A stretch of DNA of 64,000 nucleotides from Eudorina sp. 2006-703-Eu-15 (taxonomy: Eukaryota; Chlorophyta; Chlorophyceae; Chlamydomonadales; Volvocaceae): contig BDSI01000034.1 in NCBI GenBank assembly GCA_003117195.1, forward strand, positions 766,956 to 830,955, written 5' to 3'. Positions 34,101 through 44,742 of the stretch are shown piece after piece. The translations under genes were made by a program, and so were the position numbers. Below the pieces are notes generated by a model that ran no database searches, was not told the DNA's origin, and saw only the letters and a list, made by a program, of their open reading frames with translations. The first letter of the stretch is position 1. Each line of letters starts with the position of its first letter.

Positions 34101-37100
34101 CCGCTCCTGCCCACCCCCCCTCGCGAATCTCTCCCCCCACCACCCCGCCACCACCCCCCCCGCCCTCCGCCCCCTCCCTCCCCTCCACCCCCTCCCCCGC
34201 CTTCTCACATCGATGGCCCTCAGAATGGCGGCGGTGGAGCTCAGCGGGTTCCGGCGCTGGATCACGTACTTGACCAGGAACTCCTCGATCTGCGGACGGG
34301 GGGGAGGTGGGTGGGTTGGGGGTTGGGGTTGGGGTTGGGGTTGGGGTTGGGGGTGGGGGGGTATAGAGAGCACGGGTACGGTGAAGGAAGAACTGTACCC
34401 GGACGTCCAGGAATGCGGCGCTGGGGTGGGGTGGGGTGGGGTGAGAGAGCGGGCAGGGGGATGTGAGGAGCGCGTGTGTGAGAGAGGGAGAGAGGAGCGC
34501 GGGTGGGTGAAACGGCGGCGGGTCGTGCCGGGCCAAAAGAAGGGGTTACCCACCCGGAAGAAAACACCTGCCTGCGCCGCACCCCCATCACCCTACCCCA
34601 GCTGCCCCGTCCCCGCCCACCCTGCCTCGGACCGCCCCACCTCATCTTCCTCGCCCCCTCCCTCCCTCCCCCCTCCCTCCTCCACTCCCTCCCCCCTCCA
34701 CTCCCTCCCCAACCCCCCAATCACCCACCTCGCCCGCCAGGTTGCCCGCCTCCGGGTCCGCCCCGTCGAAGAAGCCAGGCAGCTCGTCGTTGGCGTCGAA
34801 GGCCGCTCCGGCCGCGGCCGCCGCCACCGCCCTCCTCGAGAGCGGCTGCACCGCCCAGCAGTGCACCAGGAAGGCCAGCACCCTCAGGTCCATCTCCACG
34901 CTGGTGTGCTGGTACAGGATCAGCATCAGCCCCGGGTCGTTGTTGGCGAAGGCCACTTTCTCGATCTGGGGGGCGGGGGCGAAGGGTGGGGGTGGGGGTG
35001 GGGGTGGGGTGGGGGTGGGGTGGGGGTGGGTTATAAGAAATGGGGTGTGTGTGGGGGGGGGGAGGGGGCGGGGGTGTTTTGCTGTTTTGATCGGCACCAG
35101 GGATGTGGGCCCCGGGCGGGAGGAGCGATGCGGCGAGCCACGGTATTCACAGGGGAGGGGAGGCGGGCCTAGGGCCATCTGACCGATGACCGTATCCCAC
35201 CGATGACGCACGTAACGGCAACCGATTGTACGGCACCGAACAACCGCCCGCCCCTCCCCCTGGACCCCCTCCCCCTCAAACTCCCTCCCCTGGACCCCCC
35301 CACCCTCAAACCCCCTCGACCCGCCTCTCCCGCCGCCCCTCCTTGCCTTGTCCACGGTGTCCTGCGCCTTGAGCAGGGGGTCCAGGTAGTGCTTGTCGAT
35401 CATCATCCGCAGCGCCGCACCGTCCCGCGCCGCCAACACGTAGTCCAGCAACCCGTCCCAGTTGACCAGGCCGCCCTGCGGTGGTGTGTGGGGGGGGAGG
35501 GGAGGGGGGACCGCAGAGGGGCGGGGCGGGAACGCGAGGCAGCAGCGGCAGCAGCAGCGGCAGCGGCAGCAGCGGCAGCGGCAGCAGCGGCAGCGGCAAC
35601 AGCAGCGGCAACAGCAGCGGCAGTAAATGTTGTATGTGTGCCAGAATGAACGGCCAGAATGAACGCGTGCCCGGGTGGTTGTGTGCGTGTGAGCGAAATG
35701 CCATCCGCCCTCCCTCCAACCCCGTGTCTGGGCTGTTTCTTGTAAACCCGCCCTCCACTACCGCCCGCCCTCCGGCCCGGTGTCCGATTCAGGTCTCCAT
35801 CAGGGATCAGGGCTGCGCTCTCCTACCCCTCCCCTTCCCCTTCCCCTTCCCTGCCCTCCCCTCCCCCTCCCCCTCCCCCTCCCCTCCCCCTCCCCCTCCC
35901 CCTCCCCCTCCCCCTCCCCCCTTCCCCCACCTCCGACAGCTGGATGGGTCCGGACACGTCCGACGACTGCGCCCTCAGCAGCAGCTGCTGCTGCACCTCC
36001 CGCAGCGCCCCCATCTCTGTGAGGCCGCGACCCAGCCCCAGGGACACCGCACCCCCTCCCCCCAACGTGGCGCCCAGGGGGTCAAGACCGCGGTCGCCGC
36101 CCCCGGCCGTGTCCGCCGCCGGGGCCCCCAGTCGACCTCCGCGGGGGTGCCGGTGCCGGTGCCTGTCCCCCCCGCCGACCCCGGGTGCCGGGCGGTTGCC
36201 CCCAGGGCGTCCCGGGCCAGGGCGTGGAGGCTGCGGGGCCCGGGGCCCTCCCGCCGCTCGTAGAACCTGCGGGAAGGGGAGGAGGGGGGGGGGATAAAAA
36301 AACAGCCCAGACAGGATGGGTGGAGGAGGGGGGGGAGGAAGCGAGGCGGGTGGAGGGTGGAGGAGGGGGGAGGACATTGGTCAATATAATGAGGGTGAGG
36401 GGAGGAGGGGGGAGGGGAGGAGGGGGGGCGGTACGGCGCGGAGATGTGGATGTGTGGGTGTGGATCTCCACAGGACGCTGGACTCCGCTGCGCTGCGGGA
36501 CGGCGATTGGGGGCCCCACACCGTGCGAAGATCCGCTGGTGAGCAGCGTCCCGCGGGTCGGTGCTGGCGGTGTGTGGGGCCGAGCAGGGAGGACGGCCGT
36601 CGGTGCGACACGAGGGGCGGGCGCTGTCGAGTCACACTGCCCCACGCCACACGCTACACGGCGACTTCGGGGCTGCGGGGCATGCGACCGCGAGCGACCC
36701 TGCAAGGTTTATCTCACCTCACCTCACCTTGCCGCCCCTAAACCCTCCCGAAAATTCAAACATGGTGGATGGTGCCCAAGCAAAACGCTAAACCGCCCGT
36801 AGCCGCCGCCGCAGCCCCCGGCGATGGCGGCCCCGGGCCTTCTTATTCATCATGGTTTTATGGTTTTAGTGGTTTTACGGTCCCCACCCACTTGAGCAGC
36901 AGCACGTAGGAGCAGTCGGTAAGCTCCGCCCGCCCCTCCGCGCCGAACAGCGTGAAGACCTCCCCCTTGCCGTACCGCCGCCGGCTGGCCCACACCCCCA
37001 GGGTCTGGGCGCGGGCCAGCTGCAGCCGCCGGAAGCAGTACAGCAGCGCCTGGGTGCGGCGGGACAGCTGCCAGTCCACCTGCGGGAAGAAAAAAACAAA

Positions 37101-40100
37101 AACAAGGCCAGTACGACATGGTACGGCAAGTGGAATACAGTGAGGGGTCGCGCTCACGCATGGCCCCCGCTCCCTGCCTGGGGCGGGGGACAAGACGGGT
37201 TCGTCCGGGACGATCGATGGGAGGCTGCCGCTCCTTCGATGCCGTCCCCCTCCTCTCTTCCCCCTTTAATGTCAATAAACAGAGCGAAACCGAAAAATAG
37301 CAACAAACCGATAACCGCCGATGTGGTCATTGACGAAGACGGCGAAGCGTTGACTCCGACGAAATAAGTAGAAGCTGATATGTTCAGATAGAGGACGGCT
37401 GATGAGACACCGTAGTAGGGCTGGCGTGAAGAGTTGTAACGGTCGAACCCAAAGAGCAAAGACTGCTACCTAGCCGGCCCGCGGCCGATACTAATGAAAA
37501 CCTATAAGCTAATAATGGCAAGGCAAAGCAGGGGTTCATGCGCAAACGACGCGTGCGATGCGACAAAGCAAGCGGGGTGCCCGGCACCAGTGAACCCGCC
37601 CTGCTATTGATGTGCGATGCAAATGTAGACTGACCTGGACGAAAGGGACGCACCAGAGCGACGAGCACCGGCACCTCTCTTTCCCCCCCCGATATAATCA
37701 CGACGAACGACACAACCACATATACAGGGAGTTTGGTCTAGTGGTATGATTCTCGCTTTGGGTGCGAGAGGTCGCGGGTTCGATTCCCGCAACTCCCCGA
37801 AAAAGTTTATTAGGTCGGGGTGTAGGACTCGGGACAAGCGGCGGCCTTGGAGGAGCTGCTGGAGCCAAGATTTAGGCTTCAAAGAGGCGACTGTGCCTCG
37901 GCGGACACATACAGCGTCTACTGACAGCGTGTGTGCAGTGGAATGAGGAGTGGCTGGCCCCTGGGCCTCTGACTAATCAGATGGTTGAAGGACAACAGGA
38001 ACGCAGCGCTCCTGCGATGATAAGGGTGTACACGCGCTGGTGTGCGTTCCTGGTGGTAGACAAATAACGCGGCTGTAGAGCATGCGTCTGGTGGCAAGGG
38101 GGCTGTAGGCACCTGGGCTAGTTGAGCTGGCTAATGGACTATCAGGTGGACGCAGTCCTGCGACGATTACGATAGGCGGTGAGTACCCCCCCTCGATGGG
38201 CAACTCCCCGAAAAAGTTTATTAGGTCGGGGTGTAGGACTCGGGACAAGCGGCGGCCTTGGAGGAGCTGCTGGAGCCAAGATTTAGGCTTCAAAGAGGCG
38301 ACTGTGCCTCGGCGGACACATACAGCGTCTACTGACAGCGTGTGTGCAGTGGAATGAGGAGTGGCTGGCCCCTGGGCCTCTGACTAATCAGATGGTTGAA
38401 GGACAACAGGAACGCAGCGCTCCTGCGATGATAAGGGTGTACACGCGCTGGTGTGCGTTCCTGGTGGTAGACAAATAACGCGGCTGTAGAGCATGCGTCT
38501 GGTGGCAAGGGGCTGTAGGCACCTGGGCTAGTTGAGCTGGCTAATGGACTATCAGGTGGACGCAGTCCTGCGACGATTACGATAGGCGGTGAGTACCCCC
38601 CCTCGATGGGCAACTCCCCGAAAAAGTTTATTAGGTCGGGGTGTAGGACTCGGGACAAGCGGCGGCCTTGGAGGAGCTGCTGGAGCCAAGATTTAGGCTT
38701 CAAAGAGGCGACTGTGCCTCGGCGGACACATACAGCGTCTACTGACAGCGTGTGTGCAGTGGAATGAGGAGTGGCTGGCCCCTGGGCCTCTGACTAATCA
38801 GATGGTTGAAGGACAACAGGAACGCAGCGCTCCTGCGATGATAAGGGTGTACACGCGCTGGTGTGCGTTCCTGGTGGTAGACAAATAACGCGGCTGTAGA
38901 GCATGCGTCTGGTGGCAAGGGGGCTGTAGGCACCTGGGCTAGTTGAGCTGGCTAATGGACTATCAGGTGGACGCAGTCCTGCGACGATTACGATAGGCGG
39001 TGAGTACCCCCCCTCGATGGGCAACTCCCCGAAAAAGTTTATTAGGTCGGGGTGTAGGACTCGGGACAAGCGGCGGCCTTGGAGGAGCTGCTGGAGCCAA
39101 GATTTAGGCTTCAAAGAGGCGACTGTGCCTCGGCGGACACATACAGCGTCTACTGACAGCGTGTGTGCAGTGGAATGAGGAGTGGCTGGCCCCTGGGCCT
39201 CTGACTAATCAGATGGTTGAAGGACAACAGGAACGCAGCGCTCCTGCGATGATAAGGGTGTACACGCGCTGGTGTGCGTTCCTGGTGGTAGACAAATAAC
39301 GCGGCTGTAGAGCATGCGTCTGGTGGCAAGGGGGCTGTAGGCACCTGGGCTAGTTGAGCTGGCTAATGGACTATCAGGTGGACGCAGTCCTGCGACGATT
39401 ACGATAGGCGGTGAGTACCCCCCCTCGATGGGCGGTACAGTGTGGACTAAGTGGACTACGCCCCTCCTCATCAGAGGAGTGCTTCGGCGGTCTCCCGTAT
39501 GGGGCGGGTTAGCGCCCCCGGCCAGCGTCGGCCCGGCAGATATGTCACGATTCACACACACACACACAGGGATTGGGACTAGGGAAGCCCACTTCCGGGC
39601 ACGATGGGGATCCGTGGATGCCCGAGGAGGGTCGGGCCCGACCAGTGGGAGTTGGCAGCGAGCGGGACGTGTAGGCGAGGGCCGCTTGCGACGGGAAGGG
39701 GTGTACGACAGGGAAGCTTGCGTGGTGATGTGCTGCCTTGTGCAAACCATAGCCCCATCATGGAGCACCCGACTGCATACCCGGACCCAGCAAGGCCTGA
39801 CGCGTGCGAGCCGCCTCGCTCTGGCTCAGCTGGGCAGGCAGGCCTGCCGGAGGGTGCAACCCTAGCTAGTACGATTAGGTTGGGACGCGGGACCAGGCTA
39901 GTTTTACCGCACCAAGCAGGGGCGCGCCTCCGAAACGCGCCCTGGGTGCTGCAAGGACTTGAGGAGGTTGAACAGCGGACTGCGAGGCGCAGACCGCCCG
40001 GGATGGGCCTTCGCCCACTCCCTTGAGGGGGCACAGCGGTCACCGATCCTCGGGGATCGGGCACGCGCCCTTGGTTGAGAGCGAGGGGACAGAGGCCCCT

Positions 40101-42552
40101 TACGCCCCTTTCCCCCGTATCCGGGGGAAAGTGCTTCGGCGGTCTCCCGTATGGGGCTGGTTAGCGCCCCCGGCCAGTGTCGGCCCGGCAGATATGTAAC
40201 GATACACACACACACACACACACACGGCCCCCCACCCCCACCCACCTCCACCGCCGCCCTCTTGACCATCGTGAAATCCGTCCTCAGCCAGCGGGGGGGC
40301 CGCATGAGCGACGGGAACAACACAAAGAGCTGCACCACCACTTCCGACCGCGGGCTGCGGATCAACAGGCCTGCGGGCGGGGGTTAAATTGAAAAAAGAC
40401 TTAAACCCGAAGAACGAACCCGGGCGGGGGGGTGCGTGTGTGCGTGTGTGCGTGTATGGTTTCAGCAAAGGAACCCACCCGCCGGGGTGTTCGTTGGCAG
40501 AGACAGAACAGGAGTGCGTGACATGCAAGGGGGATAGCATTCGCCCGTGTGCCCACACAATAGTCCCTGCCCAAGCCGGTGTGGGGGGGGGAGGGGGGGG
40601 GAGAGAGGAGGCGCATAGCGAATCGGGCGGGGCCGTGAGGAGCGAGGGGCACCCGGATGGTCCTCACCCCGATAACGGGGGGCACGGGGGGAGGGTGTGA
40701 GAGAGGCGCCCCAGGAGGAGGCCACAGGAGGAGGAGGAAGTGAAAGCTGCTGGCATATGCTGTACTGCAAACCCCTTTCAACCCCAAACACGCTCACTTC
40801 CAAGGACGCAAATGTACACCCCACCATCCCCCCTGGAGCCGCCCGGCACCCCGGTCAGCCCTCCCCGCTCATCGCCAAGCTTTCTCCCCCTTCCCCACCC
40901 CACCCCACCCCTCCTACCCCCTCCCCAGACCGTGTCCAGCCGCGCCCCACCGTGCGCCTTCCCCCCATCTTCCCCCCTCTTGCTCCACTTCTTGCACCCC
41001 CTCTTCCCCCTCTTACGGTATCCCCTCTTGCCTCCCCTCCCCACCCCTTCCCCTCCTATTTCTCTCCTTTTCCCCCTTTCTTTCCCCCTCCCCCCCCTCT
41101 CCCCCGGCCCAGCCCATCGCCCCTACCCGACATGACCTCCCGGGTGCCGCTGGCCGCCGCGTCCGTCATTTCGCTGGGCACATAGAAGACCCCCTTCCGC
41201 AGCTCCGGAGCCCCGCGGACGGCGCGAATCTGCGCGGGGCTGGGCTGCCCGCCGTTGACGAAGGGCCGCAGGTCCCCCGTCGCCAAACTGAAGGGCTTCA
41301 GCTCCGAAGCCGACACCTGCGGGGGCCCGCCGCGAGGGGTGGCAGTGGCGGATGGTGGGGGGAGGTGGTTGTGTAATGTTGGGCTGGGGGGGGCGGAAGG
41401 AGACTGAGGCCGCGGGCGCGCGGGGAGAGGGGCCGGGGTTTCCCCGGGCGTGTGTGTTTTGCCCGCGGACGCGCGTGACGCGCACTCGGGCACGTCAGGA
41501 GGCTGGGCGTGTGTGTGGGTGTTGGGTTGGGTGAGGTGGACCTCCGCCTCACAGAGGCCCCGCACGTACCGCGACCCACCTCCCGCTGGGTGGGTGTGAA
41601 ACCACGGGGCGTGTGGGCGGGCGGGTGGGTGGGTGGGTGGTTGTGTGGGTGGACCTTCGCCCCGTCGCCCCACACGAGGGTGCACGCCGAGGGTGCGGCA
41701 GCGCCAACGTCCATGGCCTGCCAGCGCCCCCGCCGGACCCCCCCCGCCCCACTTTCCACCTTCGCGCACCTTCTCAACGGCCGTGGAGTGCTGCAGGGTG
41801 ATCTCCAGCTGCAGCGCCTGGACGTCCTCGGGGCGGTCCAGGGGCTCCAAGTGGAAGGCCGCGCAGGTCCGACTGCCGGCGCTCTGAAAGGCGGCCGCGC
41901 CGCGGGTGGCGCTCTGGCGGCGCTGCAGCGTCATGGAGGCGGAGGGCGCGAAGCGGGAGGGGCGCTCCGGGGAGGGGGGAGCCAGCCCCTGGGCCGGTGG
42001 GCGCGCGCTCATGGAGGGTTGGGCGGTGCTGCGGCCCAGCGTCTCCACGAAGAGCACGGCGCGGCGGCCGCCCGGCGTGGGGGGCACCTCGCCCGGGATG
42101 TGGTCCAGGGCTCGGGGAATCTGGAGGTAGCCGCCCGTCCTCGGTGCGGGCTGCTGCGAGGCGGGGGCCGCGCCGCGCGGCGCGGGCGGCGGCCCCGAGG
42201 GTTGCGTGCTGGCTGGCGGGTCGCCGGCCGGCGGGGTCAGCGTGTGGGTGGGTGCGGCCGCGTACAGCTCGCGCGCCACCATCGTGGGCACTGTCGTGAA
42301 GGCGGTCTGCGGTTTGGTGGTGGATTCCGCGATGCCCTGCGGGCGGCCCAGCTCCGGCACCGAGCCCGGGACGTCGCACTGCTGCCACCAGGAAGCATCG
42401 CGGTCGTCGCCAGACCCTGATGTGGCTACAGGTTCTCCAGGTTTAGATTTTGGCCTGAGGCTGGCTGTCCGGTTGGACCCACTTCCAGCTGAGGTGAAGG
42501 CTGCGTGAATGTCGCTGCGAGACGAGGCCTCACCGCCTGACCCATCGTCCAT
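22120..42552 (-). CDS. Large TRP-superfamily cation channel, 21 exons
   Basis: Predicted six-segment cation channel of the TRP/polycystin group. Exons: 42552-41770, 41316-41127, 40370-40246, 37079-36888, 36266-35931, 35475-35347, 34965-34729, 34289-34209, 33792-33695, 33327-33237, 32594-32417, 31921-31825, 31666-31478, 30283-30119, 29603-29445, 28841-28648, 27860-27526, 26221-26013, 25736-24870, 24030-23893, 23430-22120. All junctions agree in phase except exon 14. The N-terminus (exon 1) is disordered and exons 2-11 are helical. The pre-S1 region (FFNSPRGRWAMHVLFELCFL) resembles TRPM/TRPC, exon 13 carries S1-S2 and exon 14 S3-S4. Exon 15 has the S4-S5 linker (YPTLGPLL) and S5; exon 16 has the pore helix with MLGNFDF and S6 ending LLMNLLIAIM. 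Exons 17-19 add further hydrophobic segments, unusual for TRPs. Exon 21 starts with a coiled coil and ends in polyGln. Exon 6 appears to use a GC donor. About 2,034 residues; the ion selectivity cannot be read. Start: first ATG of exon 1. Confidence 0.8.
23690..23740. repeat. (AGTAGC)n repeat in TRP-like intron 20
   Basis: Tandem AGTAGC hexamers, followed at 23810-23880 by two copies of a roughly 36-bp unit ('gccgctgtgagcagccgtga'). Both lie in the last intron. Confidence 0.85.
26444..27040 (+). mobile_element. SINE-like element with tRNA-derived head (copy 1)
   Basis: The 5' end holds a tRNA-like T arm and B box (ggttcgaatcc at 26479-26490) but no intact cloverleaf. It is followed by a roughly 500-bp body starting 'aggtcggggtgtag' and ending 'gcagatatgtaacgattcac' before a CG/CA-rich tail. 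The body is close to 90% identical by eye to the 37.8-39.5 kb array. It lies in TRP-like intron 17, antisense to the gene. It has no ORF of its own. The head tRNA differs from that of the other copy. Confidence 0.7.
27129..27525. repeat. CCCA-rich satellite in TRP-like intron 17
   Basis: Starts as copies of a roughly 29-bp unit ('cacccgctctctcacccca'), passes into units containing 'ctctaagaacccacacccca', and ends as a (CCCA)n run at 27449-27525 that abuts the exon 17 donor on the coding strand (reads GTGGGTGGG). Confidence 0.9.
27868..28200. repeat. GGAAGGGGAGGGGGT polypurine minisatellite in intron 16
   Basis: About 20 units of 14-16 bp. In the transcript it is a C/T-rich pyrimidine tract next to the acceptor of exon 17 (27860). 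Confidence 0.93.
29612..29745. repeat. GGGGGGAGAAGAGGGC minisatellite in intron 14
   Basis: Purine-rich tandem units immediately upstream, in gene sense, of exon 15 (29603). Again it provides a very long pyrimidine tract in the transcript. Confidence 0.9.
30296..30597. repeat. GGGGTGGG satellite next to exon 14 of the TRP-like gene
   Basis: About 300 bp of runs of 3-8 G separated by T, ending 10 nt before the acceptor of exon 14 (30283). It reads as CCCCACCC in the transcript. Confidence 0.95.
35535..35626. repeat. (CAGCGG)n repeat in TRP-like intron 5
   Basis: Mixed CAG/CGG trinucleotides between exon 5 (ends 35931) and exon 6 (starts 35475). It is not coding under the assigned exon structure. 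Confidence 0.88.
37727..37798 (+). tRNA. tRNA-Pro (anticodon TGG)
   Basis: 72-nt complete cloverleaf. The acceptor stem GGGAGTT/AACTCCC is perfect. The D arm reads TGGTCTAGTGGTA (A box). The anticodon stem CTCGC/GCGAG closes the loop TTTGGGT, which places TGG at 34-36. The T stem GCGGG/CCCGC encloses TTCGATT (B box). It lies in intron 3 of the TRP-like gene on the opposite strand. No TTTT terminator follows for about 2.1 kb. Instead the repeat body begins within the last bases of the tRNA, so this locus may be a working tRNA gene, the promoter head of a SINE-like element, or both. Confidence 0.92.
37791..39433 (+). repeat. 4 x 411-bp tandem repeat
   Basis: Unit starts at 37791, 38202, 38612 and 39023 (411, 410, 411 and 411 bp). 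The copies are nearly identical; one G missing from a G run in unit 2 is the only clear indel. Each unit begins with the last bases of the tRNA-Pro ('aactccccgaaaaag') and ends 'cccctcgatgggc', so the internal junctions join the body end to the tRNA 3' end across a short 'gc' homology. Confidence 0.97.
39570..40130. other. Unidentified segment between two repeat 3' modules
   Basis: 560 bp lying between the CA tail of the tRNA-Pro repeat array and a second copy of the same 3' module. It has no recognisable gene. It may be the body of a second, unrelated non-autonomous element that shares the 3' end. Confidence 0.35.
40131..40225 (+). mobile_element. Isolated 3' module of the SINE-like family (copy 3)
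   Basis: 'gtgcttcggcggtctcccgt' through 'cccggcagatatgtaacgat' followed by (CA)n, matching 26959-27040 and 39479-39569. It ends only about 20 nt from the donor of TRP-like exon 3 (40246). Confidence 0.8.
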
Positions 42553-44577
42553 CTTAAATCAAAATCTTCGGGTTCAACCGTTTCTCATCATGAATATCCT
42601 ATAGGTGCCGAGACGCAGATACTAAGTGAGCACACCAAATCCGTTCGAACTGCAAGACCCTCAATCAAACGTAGTCTGACGTAATTAATACGTTATTTTG
42701 TTCAACAATACTTCGAGGGTTCGCAGCGGCACTAGGACTGTAACCCGTTACGTAGAAGTGTGAGAACAACAACACGCTTTCCACACATCAACTCAATGCT
42801 AAGAGCGCCAAATTTTACGCTTGCAACTCAGGAAAGGTGATATCTTTTTCGAAGGCTTGCGGCATCAAATTACGAACCTCGCAAGCCGTACCGCCTATCT
42901 TTCTAGTAGATGCACCTCGCATACAGGTGTTTTTGAAATGCGCTTGGTTGTGGATCATGTCTTTGAGCGATTGTTGATCTGGTAGGGTTAGCTTAGCAGG
43001 TCTGGGCTTCGTCGGAAGGAAGGAAAAACGCGTTCGCAGCATCAGGTCCCCAGGCGGCGTGGAGGGTACCCTGCCTTGACGGTTACATGGGGATCGTTTC
43101 TTCCAAAAATAACAGTTGTTCAACATAGTGTGTGCGTGCGAGGCCGGCGTGCACTGATCGCGTTCAATACGAACACTTTCAAAGCTCCAAACACATCTCC
43201 CAGTGACATATCTCATTTCCCTACCATTTGTAACATGCTCACGAGTGGCGGCCATAACCAGGCAGAAGACATGCTCGCAGTAGATGAACAGGGTCGCCGC
43301 TACGCATCATGAGGCTTTGCGGATCGCCCCGAAACACATGCCTCCGTCCCCGACTCCCCTACACCCGTCCCTGAACGGCGCGGCGATGCCTGGCATTCAG
43401 CACAGCTACTGTCAGGAATGTCAGCAATGGCGGTGTGTCTCGCTTGCGCGGGCAGGACCCGTTGCAGGTAGGGAATCCGGTGGTAGGCTTTCGCGAGCCT
43501 ATGCTCCATGACTCCTCAGCTAGGGCAGCGGACAAACAGGGCTGAGCGAGCAACCCAGAAAGAGAACTGCTGTCGCCACTGCCTCATTCCCCACAGGATT
43601 CTTGACGGCGTTTTGATGACCCCAGCGCGTACGGGGTGGACGAGGCAAGCGCCCCACGCCCTCCGCTTGGCCGTGCTGATCCGGGGTGGTGTGGGGCGGG
43701 GCCGCTCGCACCTCGCGACGTTGAGTGCGAGGTGTCATAGGTCATGAACCCATGGGACGGTGCCGCGAGGCGGCGACCGCCCCCGATCGGGTTCCACCTC
43801 CGCCAAGCGCTGCCCCGCAGATGAAGGCGGAATCGTTGCGTCTTGGGGCGACTGGCGTCAACAGGGCAACAGCATCAACGACATGAGTTCATCGACGATG
43901 ACGGTGCAGTCTGTACCTGAAAAGGGACCGACGATGAAACGGTGCATGTCGTGATGTACGATGTACGGCGGATGATTTCTTTCGGGAGGGAGGGGTTGCG
44001 TGCTTAGGTGCGCGGACAGCCGCCGGACAGCCTGGGCGACATCACCCCCCCGAGTGACCCCAGCGCTGACCCCTGGTGTTCCAGGTGGCCAACGCCACCC
44101 CGGGCGCGGGGACCTCTCCTTCGCTTACATCCTCGTAGTCCTGACCATTCCGCGCGTGCCCGCAGTGTCGCCTTCCCGCCCCTGCATGGCACGCGCATTC
44201 GGCGTTCCGGGTGCCTTCCCAGCAGCACGTCAACGTCAACACCACCAACACCGCCTGGGCCGGATCCCTCATTTGGGGGCGTGCGCCGGCTGTGCCGGCT
44301 GTGCCCTGTCCCGGTGGTTGAGCTGGGCTGCACACCCCGACATTTGCCAAGTGTACAACAGGCCCGCAACACGTCCCGCGACACGTCAATGTCCACGAAC
44401 ACACGCGAACACATGCCCGTAACCGGCCGTGATGGCCACCGGGCGCGTCCTAAGGCGGCTAGGAGCACTGCTCCCCCGACCGACATCGGCGGCCTGGGGT
44501 GCTGGGGACGGCGCCCCCCCCCCCGCGAACAGCCCCGGGCCCAGCTGGATCCCCCCGCCCCAGGGGGCGACCGGGGC
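42553..44577. other. Intergenic 5' side of the TRP-like gene
   Basis: The first 750 bp are noticeably less GC-rich and probably include the promoter/5' UTR of the TRP-like gene. A minus-strand frame of 146 codons at 42815-43255 has ordinary composition (KKRSPCNRQGRVP, QQSLKDMIHN) but no recognised domain and no supporting splice or poly(A) context, so it is not called as a gene. Nothing identifiable was seen in 43300-44577. Confidence 0.4.
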
Positions 44578-44586
44578 ATAGAGCCC
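44578..44586. repeat. Candidate 5' target-site duplication of the LINE
   Basis: ATAGAGCCC here matches 51279-51287 directly after the TAA tail. Nine bases, three of which could belong to the tail, make this suggestive only. Confidence 0.4.
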
Positions 44587-44742
44587 CAAAACCAAAGAGG
44601 AGCACTTACAGCATCTCATATAACACATATAAATAGAATAGAAACAGAATAGAAATAGAAATAGAAATGACCGAACCGGGCTGACCCGGTCGGTCATCAC
44701 TAACAGGTGCTCTGAAGGAAAAGTAGCACCTGACTGAAAAAA

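Larger units (their letters stand above)
37727..39569 (+). mobile_element. SINE-like element: tRNA-Pro head plus four tandem bodies (copy 2)
   Basis: Begins with the tRNA-Pro, followed by a roughly 411-bp body repeated four times, and ends in the 3' module 'gtgcttcggcggtctcccgt...gcagatatgt' plus a CA tail at 39553-39567. Only the last body runs into the 3' module. The body has no ORF of its own, and no TTTT occurs on the plus strand from the tRNA to about 39902, which suits Pol III read-through. The element lies antisense inside the 3.2-kb third intron of the TRP-like gene. Confidence 0.75.

Noticed and set aside
37604..39768. Repeated minus-strand frames beginning MKPKSWLQQLLQGRR and MPTAPLPPDACS
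   Set aside because: Identical frames recur with the 411-bp repeat unit and exist only because the repeat is nearly perfect. They have no start context or domain, and the element is transcribed, if at all, from the other strand.
42815..43255. 146-codon minus-strand frame of ordinary composition
   Set aside because: No domain, splice or poly(A) support, and a frame of this size can occur by chance in this less GC-rich stretch. Kept only as a note in the intergenic entry.
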